64,000 nucleotides of DNA from Sandaracinus sp. (lineage in GTDB: Bacteria > Myxococcota_A > Polyangia > Polyangiales > Houyiibacteriaceae), in assembly GCA_002699025.1 (NCBI GenBank), contig PABA01000110.1:23361-87360 (forward strand), written 5' to 3'. Within the stretch, counting starts at the first letter, position 1. The number at the start of each line of letters is the position of its first letter. A program made the position numbers and the translations under genes. Below the pieces are notes generated by a model. That model saw only the letters and a program-made list of their open reading frames with translations, was not told where the DNA came from and did no database searches. Below are positions 7,776 through 15,467 of the stretch, one piece after another.

Positions 7776-9860
7776 GTGGCGTGGAGCGAGGTGGAGAAGC
7801 GGGCGGCCCGCGCGGCCCGGGCGCGGGACGCGGCCGTGGACGCCTCCGCGCGGCGGACCCACGGCGTCGTGCATACGCCCCCCGCCCTCTGCCGTTACGT
7901 GGTCGAGCGGGCCGACGCGGCGCTCCGGCGCGCGGGGGTCGAGGGGGGGCTCGCGGACCCGCGCGTCACGCTCGTCGATCCCGCCTGCGGCCCCGGCGGG
8001 TTCCTCGCGGCGGCGCTCGGTCTCGCGGGGGCGCGGGAGAGCGCGCCGGCGGCCTGTCGCGGCCTGGAGCGGGACCCGGCGGCGCTCGCGGAGGCGGCGG
8101 AGGTGCTCGGGGAGGCCTTCGAGGAGGCGGGCTGGCCCCTGAGCCTCGAGCCGGGGGACACGCTCGCGAGCCTGGAGGGCACTTCCGCCGAGGACGTGCT
8201 GGTCGTCTTCGGCAACCCGCCCTGGGCCGGGCGCTCCGGGAGCAAGACGGCGCTCCTCGAGGGGCTGCTCGAGGACTTCCGGCGGGACGCGCACGGGGCG
8301 CGGCTGACGGAGCGGAAGCTCGGCGTGCTCTCGGACGCCTACGTGCGCTTCTGGCGCTGGGCGGCGGAGGGGGTGCGGCGGGCGCCGGGCGGCGGGGTCG
8401 TGGCGCTGGTGACGAACGCCTCCTTCCTGGACGGCCCGGTGCATCGGGGCATGCGCGGGGCGCTGGCGCGCTGGATGGACGGCGTGGAGGTGCTGGACCT
8501 CGGCGGGAGCGCGCTGGTCGCGCAGAAGAAGGGGGAGCGCGACGAGAACGTCTTCGGCGTGCGGCCGGCGGTGGCCGTGACCGTGGCCTGGCGCGCGGGC
8601 GGCGGCGAGGCGGGCGAGGCGGAGGGGGCGACGGATGCCGCGGCGAACGGCGCGGCGGACCCGGGGGCGGAGGAAGGCCGGGCTGGTTCCGTCGGGGGCG
8701 CCGGAGGCGGCCGAGACGCGGAGGACGCCGCGCAGGCCACGCTCGCGCTCGGGGCGGAGTCGTCGGCGCCCGGGCCCCGCGTCGCCACGGCGGAACCGGC
8801 TGCCGAAGAGGAGCCCCCGCCGGAGCCGAGCACGGCCGAAGGCGAGGGCGCGGGGGCGGGGGCGAACGCCGCGCTCGCCGAGGTCCGCGTCATGGCCCTT
8901 CGCGGCCGGCGCGACGCCAAGCTCCGCGCCCTCGGCCACGCGCTCTCGGCCTTCCGCGCCGTCGACCCCCTCGGCCCCTGGCGCCTCCCCCCCTCGCTCG
9001 GCGTCACCGAGAGCTGGCCCGAGGGCTGGCGCCCGATCGACGCGCTCTTCCCCTTCCATCGCGAAGGCGTGCAGACGAACCGGGACGCCGTCGCCATCGA
9101 CGCGAGCCGCCACGCGCTCGTCGGGCGCCTCCAGACCTTCGCCATGGGCCTGGCGGACCCGCGCCTCGAGGTCGCCCGCACCGAGCGCGGCCACTACGAC
9201 CCGGAGAAGGCGCGCCGCGTCGTCGCCGAGGCCCTCGCCGAGGATCCCGACGGCGGCACCATCGTCCGCCCGATCGCCTACCGCCCCTTCGATCGCCGCT
9301 GGCTCGCCGCCGCCGCCCCGCTCTGCCATCGGCCGCGCCCGGCGCTCCTGAAGGCCATGGACGCCTCGGAGTTCGCGCTGCTCACGGTCCGAAAGGATCG
9401 GGGCGAGCGCGCCTGGACCCATGCGGCCGCCTCCCGCGCGGTCCCCGACAACTGCTTCCTCTCGGCCCGCTCGAGCTGCCGGACGCGCGCCTTCCCCACC
9501 CACGACCCCGGGGGTGCGCCGAACCTCTCCGAGGAGGCCGAGGGCTGGCTGCGCGGCGTCGGGCGCGGCGACGCGGCCGATCTGCTCGCCTACGCCCTCG
9601 CCGTGCTCTGCTCGCCGGTCTACCGAGGGCGCTACGGCTGGCTGCTCCGCTTCGGCTACCCGGTGCTGCCGGCGCCCGAGCCCGCGAGCTGGCCGAGCGT
9701 CGTGGAGGCGGGCCGAGCGCTGGTGGAGCGGTTTCTCGCCGAGCCCGCGGGCGATCCGGAGCTGGCCGTCGTCGGCCATTGGGAGGTGGAGGCGCCGGCC
9801 GGGTTCGGCGCGGCGGTGGCGGCGGCCGCGGCGGCGGTGGCGCCGCTCCTCGAGGGATAG
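7776..9860 (+). CDS. N6-adenine DNA methyltransferase, type ISP-like, without nuclease or helicase
   Basis: About 694 residues. The methyltransferase core has motif I DPACGPGG (residues 68-75, SAM binding) and motif IV NPPW (147-150, catalytic), the order of gamma-class adenine methylases. After a low-complexity Gly/Ala/Glu linker (about 278-370) comes a domain resembling the target-recognition part of type ISP and Eco57I-like enzymes: IVRPIAYRPFDRRWLAAAAP, CHRPRP, then LLTVRKDRG and DNCFLSARSSCRTRAFPTH. No helicase or nuclease motif is present and no restriction partner lies nearby, so it is probably a solitary methylase acting in regulation or as a decayed R-M system. GTG 7776 starts VAWSEVEKRA; the ATG at 7713 would overlap the divergent sigma gene by 62 bp. 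Confidence 0.8.
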   Translation: MAWSEVEKRAARAARARDAAVDASARRTHGVVHTPPALCRYVVERADAALRRAGVEGGLADPRVTLVDPACGPGGFLAAALGLAGARESAPAACRGLERDPAALAEAAEVLGEAFEEAGWPLSLEPGDTLASLEGTSAEDVLVVFGNPPWAGRSGSKTALLEGLLEDFRRDAHGARLTERKLGVLSDAYVRFWRWAAEGVRRAPGGGVVALVTNASFLDGPVHRGMRGALARWMDGVEVLDLGGSALVAQKKGERDENVFGVRPAVAVTVAWRAGGGEAGEAEGATDAAANGAADPGAEEGRAGSVGGAGGGRDAEDAAQATLALGAESSAPGPRVATAEPAAEEEPPPEPSTAEGEGAGAGANAALAEVRVMALRGRRDAKLRALGHALSAFRAVDPLGPWRLPPSLGVTESWPEGWRPIDALFPFHREGVQTNRDAVAIDASRHALVGRLQTFAMGLADPRLEVARTERGHYDPEKARRVVAEALAEDPDGGTIVRPIAYRPFDRRWLAAAAPLCHRPRPALLKAMDASEFALLTVRKDRGERAWTHAAASRAVPDNCFLSARSSCRTRAFPTHDPGGAPNLSEEAEGWLRGVGRGDAADLLAYALAVLCSPVYRGRYGWLLRFGYPVLPAPEPASWPSVVEAGRALVERFLAEPAGDPELAVVGHWEVEAPAGFGAAVAAAAAAVAPLLEG

Positions 9861-9940
9861 AGGGGCTCGGGAGCGCCCGAGCGGGCTCCGTGCGGGCTCC
9901 GTGCGTTGACGTCTCGGGATGGCTCACGGATGCTGGGGAG

Positions 9941-11059
9941 GTGACCCGGTCCTCGCGCCTCTCCTCGCTCCTCCGGCGCGCGCCCACGCGCTACCGGCCG
10001 GTGTCGCGGATCGCCGCCGGAGGGATGGCCGAGGTGTGGCGCGCGGAGGCCATCTTCGAGGAGGGCGGCACGCACGAGGTGGCCATCAAGCGGGTGCTGC
10101 CGCAGATGGGCCAGCCGCTCTTCCGGGCGATGTTCGAGGACGAGGCGCGGCTGGGCATGCTCCTGCGGCACCCGAACATCGTGCGCGTCTACGACGCGCG
10201 GGACGTGGGCGGGACCTTCATCATGGTGATGGAGCTCGTCGACGGAGACACGCTCAAGGGGCTCCTCGAGAAGGCCCTCGAGCGGGGCGCGCCCATGCCG
10301 CTCGGCGTGGCGCTCCACATCGCCCGGGAGCTCGCGCGCGCCCTCGACTACGTCCACCGGGCCGAGCACGAGGACGGGCGGCACCTCGGGATCGTCCACC
10401 GCGACGTGAGCCCGCACAACCTGCTGCTCGGGCGGGACGGGGCCGTGAAGCTGACCGACTTCGGGCTGGCGGACGCGAACGTGCACGAGCACGCCCAGTC
10501 CGAGGACCTGGTCGGCGGCAAGCTCGGCTACCTGGCGCCGGAGATCGTGCTGCAGAAGGGGTCGGATCACCGCATCGACCTCTTCGCGGCGGCGGTGACG
10601 CTCTGGGAGATGCTCGCCGGGCGGCGCCTCTTCCAGGGGGCGGACGACGCCGAGACCGTGCGGGCCGTGGCGCGCTGCGAGGTGCCGTCCTTGCGGAAGA
10701 TCAACGGGCGCGTGCCGCGGGAGGTCGACGACCTGGTGGGGCGCATGCTGCGGCCGAGCCCGGACGAGCGCCTGCCGACGGCGCGGTCCTTCTTCGAGGC
10801 CCTCGACGTGCTGGTGACGCGGCTCGATCGGGAGGTGGGGGCGCAGGACGTGGCGCTGCTCATCGGGCTGCACCTGGCGCGGAAGCAGCGGGAGAAGCCG
10901 AAGGAGGCGAGCATCGAGGAGCTCGGCGTCGCGGAGCTCCTGGCCGACGAGCTCGCCCAGTTCGCGGCGGGGGGCGGCGCCAAGCCGCTCGATCCGCGGG
11001 AGTTCGACTACGGCGTGACCAGCGGCGTGCGGCGCCATCCGAGGCCCTGGGATGATTGA
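9941..11059 (+). CDS. Myxobacterial-type serine/threonine protein kinase (soluble)
   Basis: A Hanks-type kinase of about 372 residues. Visible are the Gly-rich loop RIAAGGMAEVWRA (about 20-32), VAIKRVLP (catalytic Lys), the catalytic loop IVHRDVSPHNLLL, LTDFGLA and GYLAPEIV, plus WEMLAGRRLF. The HRDVSPxN form of the catalytic loop is typical of myxobacterial kinases. There is no transmembrane segment or sensor domain; about 90 residues beyond the kinase fold are helical and charged. GTG 9941 is preceded directly by GGGGAG, so the ribosome site would be very close; an earlier in-frame start around 9887 cannot be ruled out. It lies 80 bp after the methyltransferase gene on the same strand. Confidence 0.9.
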   Translation: MTRSSRLSSLLRRAPTRYRPVSRIAAGGMAEVWRAEAIFEEGGTHEVAIKRVLPQMGQPLFRAMFEDEARLGMLLRHPNIVRVYDARDVGGTFIMVMELVDGDTLKGLLEKALERGAPMPLGVALHIARELARALDYVHRAEHEDGRHLGIVHRDVSPHNLLLGRDGAVKLTDFGLADANVHEHAQSEDLVGGKLGYLAPEIVLQKGSDHRIDLFAAAVTLWEMLAGRRLFQGADDAETVRAVARCEVPSLRKINGRVPREVDDLVGRMLRPSPDERLPTARSFFEALDVLVTRLDREVGAQDVALLIGLHLARKQREKPKEASIEELGVAELLADELAQFAAGGGAKPLDPREFDYGVTSGVRRHPRPWDD

Positions 11060-11207
11060 GCAGGACGATTGATGCGGGATGATTGACGCGGAAGGATTGA
11101 AGCCGGACGGCTGAAGCCGGACGGCTGAAGCCGCGACGATCGGGGGCGGCGTCGGCGTCGCGGCGAGCGGTCGCCCTGGACGCTTCGTCGCCCTTCGCGT
11201 CGTCGTC

Positions 11208-11294
11208 GCGAAACGTCGTCATCGCGAAACGTCGTCATCGCGAAACGTCGTCATCGCGAAACGTCGTCATCGCGAAACGTCGTCATCGCGAAAC
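11208..11294. repeat. 16-bp tandem repeat, five full copies plus part
   Basis: Five perfect copies of GCGAAACGTCGTCATC (11208, 11224, 11240, 11256, 11272) and a seven-base remnant, in the gap between the kinase gene and the MBL lipoprotein gene. Each copy junction contains TCGCGA. Just upstream (11062-11140) looser repeats of GGACGGCTGAAGCC and GATTGA occur. The array ends 30 bp before the next start codon, so it lies in the leader or promoter of that gene. Confidence 0.95.
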
Positions 11295-11323
11295 GCGGGG
11301 CCGCCGAGATGGTACGAGGGGCC

Positions 11324-12274
11324 ATGGTCCCGCGCGCGCTCGTCTTCCTCGCCCTCCTCGGCCTCGCTTGCGGCGGCACCGGGTCGCGCGCCGAGACCGC
11401 TCCGAACGCGGCGCCATCGCTCCGCCCGTGCCCGGAGCGGGGCGTCGCCGTGCGCGTGCTCGGCTCGGGCGGGCCGATCGTCGACGACGGACGCGCGTCG
11501 AGCGGCTACCTCCTGCTCGTCGACGGTGAGCCGCGCCTCCTGGTGGACGCGGGCGGCGGCGTGGCGCTCCGGATGGCCCAGGCCGGCGTCGCGCCCCGGG
11601 CGCTCGGCGGCGTGCTCCTCAGCCACGTGCACGTCGATCACACGGCGGATTTCGTCGCGCTCCTGAAGAGCGCGTCCTTCTCGTCCCGCGCCGACGCGCT
11701 CCCGGTCGTCGGCCCGAGCGGCGACGATCCCTTTCCGGCGCTCGGGCCCTTCCTCGAGGCGCAGCTCGGGGAGGCGGGGGCCTGGCGCTACCTCGGGGGC
11801 TACCTGCGCGAGGAGGGCCAGCCTTTCCGGCTGCGCCTCGACGAGGTCGACGTGGCGGGCGAGGGGCGCGAGCTCGAGGGCGCCGGTCTCCGCGTCGAGG
11901 CCGTCGGCGTTCCCCATGGCCCCGTGCCGGCCCTCGGCTTCGTCGTGCATGCGGCGGACGCGCGCGTCGCCTTCGCTGGCGACCAGCGGCTCGACGATCC
12001 GCGCTTCCTCGCGCGGGCGCGTGGCGCCGACCTGCTCGTCGCCCACCACGCGATCCCCGAAGCCGCCGAGGGCGTCGGCGCGCGGCTCCACGCGAGGCCC
12101 TCGCAGATCGGCGCTTTCGCCCGCGACGCGGAGGTCGGCGAGCTCGTCCTCTCGCACCACATGCAGCGGAGCCTGGCCCGGCTGGACGAGGCGCGCGCCC
12201 TCATCGCCCACCGCTACGACGGGCCGGTCCACGTGGCGGAGGATCTCGACTGCTACGGCGTCGCGGCGCGCTGA
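11324..12274 (+). CDS. MBL-fold metallohydrolase lipoprotein
   Basis: A 316-residue metallo-beta-lactamase-fold hydrolase carrying a lipoprotein signal (MVPRALVFLALLGLACGG, lipobox LGLAC), so probably anchored at the periplasmic face of a membrane. The metal motif is SHVHVDHTADF (HxHxDH); further ligands are likely in VGVPHGPVP, AFAGDQR and the late LSHHMQ. The architecture resembles RNase Z/arylsulfatase-type MBL proteins; the substrate is unknown. The ATG at 11324 is chosen because it begins a perfect lipoprotein signal; the ATG at 11309 would add five residues. The 16-bp tandem repeat array lies immediately upstream, and a hairpin separates it from the convergent DUF697 gene. Confidence 0.8.
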   Translation: MVPRALVFLALLGLACGGTGSRAETAPNAAPSLRPCPERGVAVRVLGSGGPIVDDGRASSGYLLLVDGEPRLLVDAGGGVALRMAQAGVAPRALGGVLLSHVHVDHTADFVALLKSASFSSRADALPVVGPSGDDPFPALGPFLEAQLGEAGAWRYLGGYLREEGQPFRLRLDEVDVAGEGRELEGAGLRVEAVGVPHGPVPALGFVVHAADARVAFAGDQRLDDPRFLARARGADLLVAHHAIPEAAEGVGARLHARPSQIGAFARDAEVGELVLSHHMQRSLARLDEARALIAHRYDGPVHVAEDLDCYGVAAR

Positions 12275-12275
12275 G

Positions 12276-12305
12276 CGGGGCCGGCACGCAGGGCGTTCGG
12301 CCCCG
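12276..12305. terminator. Hairpin between convergent genes
   Basis: CGGGGCCG and CGGCCCCG arms separated by a 14-base loop, starting two bases past the MBL gene stop and 37 bp before the stop of the convergent gene. A bidirectional terminator is likely; there is no T-run. Confidence 0.4.
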
Positions 12306-12341
12306 GCCTCGACGCCCGCCGGGGCGCCAGCGTCGCGCCCG

Positions 12342-13502
12342 CTACTTCGGCAGCGTGATGCCCAGGAAGTAGCGCGTCGCCGAGCGCCCGAGGGCCAGCG
12401 TCCCCGCGCCCGCGATGCCCGCGCTGAAGATGCTCCCCATGCCGGGCACGAGCTTCGCCAGCTGCTGGGCGCCCCAGCGGAAGCCCATGCCGGCGCCGCC
12501 GACCACGCCGACGCTCGCGATCCACTCGGCCGCCGTCCGCCGGTCCCAGGCCCGCCCCGAGAGGTAGGCGAGCGTCGTCACCATCATCCCCTGGAGCGGC
12601 GCCATCACCGCCAGGTCGGAGAAGGGCAGGGGCGTCAGCGAGACGGTGATCGCCAGCGTCGAGCAGCACTGGACCAGGTCGCGCGCCACGCGCCGTCGCC
12701 CGTCCGCCGCGCCCTCGAAGCTCCGCGCGCCCTCGATCCGCGCCGCCTCGGGCAGGCTCGCCACGAGCGCCTCGGCGAGCTTCGCGGCCCCGAAGGTCTC
12801 CCGGCGACCGGGGGGCGCGGCCACGGCGAACACCTCCTCGGTCGGCCCGCCGGCCTCGCGGAGCTGCCGCGCGAAGCGGGCGCGCGCGTCGGAGACGTTC
12901 GGGTCCGCGTGGCCGAGGATCACCCCGTCGTCGATCAGCGTGTCGGCCCGGCTCATGACGGCGAAGGCAGCCGGGCGCGCACCGTCCTCCTCCAGGGTCG
13001 CCAGCGCGCGCGAGAACACCTCGAGGTGCACGCCGAGCCCCCGTCGCACCTCCTCGGGGGTGGCGACGAGGAGCACCGCGTCCGGTCGCCGGGCGTCGGC
13101 GGCCGCCCGGGCGGCGCGCAGGCTCGGCTCCGGGTCGTCGTCCGTGACGTCGATGGACACCCAGTCGACGCGCCGCCCCCGGAGGAGCAGCTCGCGCCAG
13201 CCCTCGGCCTCGGGCGCCTCGCCCTCGTCGCCGAGGAGCGCGCCGAGGAGCCGGTGCCGGCCCGAGCCCGGGCGCCCGAGCACGACCAGCCGCGGCGGGC
13301 GCCGCTCGTAGACCAGCCGCGAGAGGCTGGTGAGGTCGCGCTTCAGGCCGCTGACGAAGGGCACGCGGTCCAGGACCGCCATGAGCTCGTCCCAGCCCTC
13401 GCGATCGGGCGGGCCGTCATGGTCGGGGTCGGCGAGCTCGCCGGGGGGCGGCGCGCCTCCCTCGGGCTCGCGGGGGGCGGTGCGGGGCGCGTCTTCGGCC
13501 AT
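12342..13502 (-). CDS. GTPase-like protein with C-terminal DUF697 domain
   Basis: A 386-residue protein. The N-terminal half resembles a P-loop GTPase: LVVLGRPGSGRHRLLGALLG stands where a Walker A motif is expected (about residues 70-89), VDWVSIDVTD resembles the G3 strand, and FAVMSRADTL stands where NKxD would be. The usual GK(S/T) is GRH, so nucleotide binding is doubtful. The C-terminal 130 residues match DUF697, a membrane-associated helical domain found in YcjF-like proteins (LTPLPFSDLAVMAPLQGMMV, then GSIFSAGIAGAGTLALG). The N-terminus is disordered and acidic. The role is unknown; relatives associate with membrane stress or GTPase scaffolds. It is transcribed away from the charged tail-anchored protein gene upstream. 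Confidence 0.75.
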   Translation of the reverse strand: MAEDAPRTAPREPEGGAPPPGELADPDHDGPPDREGWDELMAVLDRVPFVSGLKRDLTSLSRLVYERRPPRLVVLGRPGSGRHRLLGALLGDEGEAPEAEGWRELLLRGRRVDWVSIDVTDDDPEPSLRAARAAADARRPDAVLLVATPEEVRRGLGVHLEVFSRALATLEEDGARPAAFAVMSRADTLIDDGVILGHADPNVSDARARFARQLREAGGPTEEVFAVAAPPGRRETFGAAKLAEALVASLPEAARIEGARSFEGAADGRRRVARDLVQCCSTLAITVSLTPLPFSDLAVMAPLQGMMVTTLAYLSGRAWDRRTAAEWIASVGVVGGAGMGFRWGAQQLAKLVPGMGSIFSAGIAGAGTLALGRSATRYFLGITLPK

Positions 13503-13606
13503 CCCCTACAGGGTTGGTCAGCGGCCGGGCGCGAGCAAGGGTGGGGGCGCGCGGCGGTCTCCGGCCGGAGGGCAGGCGGCGTCGCGGCACAGCGCACCCC
13601 GGGGAG

Positions 13607-14107
13607 TCACTCCGTCAAGAGCCCCACCGCGATCGCCACCGCCAGCAGCGAGAAGATGATGGCCACGAAGACCAGGCCGCCCTTCTCGGAGACCTGCTCG
13701 ATCTCGGGCTCGGGGCCGGCGGGGGCGTTCCGCTCCTTACGCCGTGCGCGCTTCGGCCGGCGCGGCTCCGGGTTCGGGTCGGCCTCCTCGGCGGCCGCCG
13801 CCTCGTCGTCGTCGTCGTCGTCGTCCTCGTCGTCTTCGTCGATCTCGTCGTCGGTCTCGTCCGACTCGTCGTCGGCGGTGTCGTCGGACTCCTCGTCCTC
13901 CTCCGCGCCTTCGGGCTCGCCCGCGTCGCCCTCGGGCTCGTCCGCGGCTCCGGCGGAGACCTGCTCTTCTTCTTCTTCCTCGGTCTCCTCGGCGGCGTCC
14001 TCTGCGCCGGTCGCCGCGCCCTTCGCCTTCTCCGCGGCCTCGGCGGGATCGACGCGGCGCGCCTTCCGCTTCTTCCCGCCCTTCTTCTTCTTCTTGCCCT
14101 TCGCCAT
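13607..14107 (-). CDS. Highly charged tail-anchored protein
   Basis: A 166-residue protein with an extreme charge pattern: a Lys/Arg-rich start (MAKGKKKKKGGKKRKARR), a long Glu/Asp-rich middle (about 40-115, including runs of seven or more Asp), a short Arg/Lys patch (PRRPKRARRKER), then a single C-terminal hydrophobic helix (VFVAIIFSLLAVAIAVGLL) ending TE. This is a tail-anchored arrangement with a cytoplasmic disordered domain. No enzyme motif is present and the family is not recognised; many high-GC bacteria carry such proteins of unknown role. The ATG follows a GGGGGG ribosome site. The GAC/GAG repeat coding region may be prone to slippage. Confidence 0.6.
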   Translation of the reverse strand: MAKGKKKKKGGKKRKARRVDPAEAAEKAKGAATGAEDAAEETEEEEEEQVSAGAADEPEGDAGEPEGAEEDEESDDTADDESDETDDEIDEDDEDDDDDDDEAAAAEEADPNPEPRRPKRARRKERNAPAGPEPEIEQVSEKGGLVFVAIIFSLLAVAIAVGLLTE

Positions 14108-14254
14108 GACACCCCCCGTAGCACAGCCGCCCCCCCGGCGCAGGACGCCCCCGACCCGCATGACGCCGCCGGAGGCGGCGCCGAGGGCCCGCCGAGCCCG
14201 CGCCGCGCGGATCCGCACGGCGCCCGGCCCCCGCACCCGATAGGGTCCCGCGCC

Positions 14255-14674
14255 ATGCCCACCATCGTGAACCCCGACACGCTGGCGCCCCCCCGCGGCT
14301 ACTCGAACGGTCTCCTCTACGGCCCCGGCCGCGTCCTCTTCGTCGCCGGCCAGATCGGCTGGGACCGCGAGGGCCAGCTCGCCGGCGAGGGCTTCGCCGA
14401 GCAGTTCGCCCAGGCCCTGCGCAACGTCCTCGACGTCGTGCGCGCCGCCGGCGGCCGCCCCGAGAGCATCGGGCGCTTCACCATCTACGTCACCGACAAG
14501 AAGGCCTACCTGGCCGCCGCCAAGGCCATCGGCGCCACCTACCGCGAGCTCATGGGCCGGCACTATCCGGCCATGGCCCTGGTGCAGGTCGCCGACCTCC
14601 TCGAGGAGGGCGCCCTGGTCGAGATCGAGGCGACGGCCGTCCTCGAGGAGAACGCGGAGAGCGACGATGCGTGA
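14255..14674 (+). CDS. RidA family enamine/imine deaminase
   Basis: A 139-residue member of the RidA/YjgF/YER057c family, small trimeric enzymes that hydrolyse reactive enamines and imines to ketones plus ammonia. Recognisable blocks are the N-terminal NPDTLAPPRGYSNGLLYGPG, LFVAGQIGWD, the middle helix FAEQFAQALRNVLDVVRAAGG and the C-terminal DLLEEGALVEIEATAVL. The catalytic Arg typical of the true RidA subgroup is not clearly present in the expected position, so subgroup assignment is open. Its last codons overlap the start of the enoyl-CoA hydratase gene by eight bases, showing a tight operon with beta-oxidation-type enzymes, which suggests it removes an amino group from a CoA-bound intermediate. 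Confidence 0.85.
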   Translation: MPTIVNPDTLAPPRGYSNGLLYGPGRVLFVAGQIGWDREGQLAGEGFAEQFAQALRNVLDVVRAAGGRPESIGRFTIYVTDKKAYLAAAKAIGATYRELMGRHYPAMALVQVADLLEEGALVEIEATAVLEENAESDDA

Positions 14675-15467
14675 GACGAAGAGCTTCCTCAGCGCGGTGG
14701 ACGACGACGGCGTCTGCACCGTCACCCTCAACCGCCCGAAGCGCATCAACTCGCTGACCTTCGAGGTCTATGCGGAGCTACGCGACTTCTTCCGCCACCT
14801 GAAGGAGGACGCCCCCGAGGTGCGCGCGGTCGTGCTCCGCGGCGAGGGTCCGAAGGGGTTCTGCTCCGGCGGCGACCAGCACGACATCATCGCCGAGCTC
14901 TTCTCGCGCGACATGCAGGGCCTACTCGAGTTCACGCGCATGACCGGCGCGCTCGTCCACGCCATCCGCACGACCCGCCCGCCCGTCGTCGCGGCGCTCC
15001 ATGGCGTCGTCTGCGGCGCCGGCGCGGTCATGGCCGCCGCCTGCGACATCCGCATCGCCGCGCCCGACACGCGCATCGCTTACCTCTTCCCGAAGGTCGG
15101 CCTGAGCGGCGCGGACATGGGCGCCGCCTACTTGCTGCCGCGCCTCGTCGGCGTCGGCCGCGCGAGCGAGATCCTCCTCACCGGCGACTGGGTCGACGCC
15201 GAGCGCGCCGAGCGCATCGGCCTCGTGAACCGCGTCGTCCCCGCCGAGGCGCTCCGCGAGGAGGCCGACGCCTTCGCCCGCCGCCTCGCCAAGGGCCCGG
15301 CCTTCGCCCTCGCCATGACCAAGCGCATGATCGAGTACGAGGGGCACGTCGACTTCACGACCGCCATCGAGGCCGAGGCGCAGGCGCAGGCCGTCTGCAT
15401 GGAGCATCCGGACTTCCTCGAGGCGCACGAGGCGTGGAAGGAAAAGCGCGACCCGAGGTTCAAGTGA
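14667..15467 (+). CDS. Enoyl-CoA hydratase/isomerase family protein
   Basis: A 266-residue crotonase-fold enzyme. The oxyanion-hole segments are seen as VLRGEGPKGFCSGGDQHDI and GVVCGAGAVMAAACDIRIA (the two backbone NH donors), followed by LFPKVGLSGADMGAAYLLPRLVG, where the second catalytic region of the family lies. GDWVDAERAERIGLVNRVVP and the trimerisation helix end match. The ATG at 14667 lies inside the RidA gene (8-base overlap) and the stop TGA at 15465-15467 overlaps the GTG of the acyl-CoA dehydrogenase gene by three bases, so all three are translated as a coupled operon. The natural CoA thioester substrate is not defined. Confidence 0.9.
   Translation: MRETKSFLSAVDDDGVCTVTLNRPKRINSLTFEVYAELRDFFRHLKEDAPEVRAVVLRGEGPKGFCSGGDQHDIIAELFSRDMQGLLEFTRMTGALVHAIRTTRPPVVAALHGVVCGAGAVMAAACDIRIAAPDTRIAYLFPKVGLSGADMGAAYLLPRLVGVGRASEILLTGDWVDAERAERIGLVNRVVPAEALREEADAFARRLAKGPAFALAMTKRMIEYEGHVDFTTAIEAEAQAQAVCMEHPDFLEAHEAWKEKRDPRFK

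Noticed and set aside
6801..9779. Minus-strand open frame of 992 codons
   Set aside because: Antisense to the methyltransferase and overlapping the sigma gene frame; Arg/Pro-rich, no domain.
11208..11294. CRISPR array
   Set aside because: Repeats are directly adjacent with no spacers, unit is only 16 bp and no cas genes are near.
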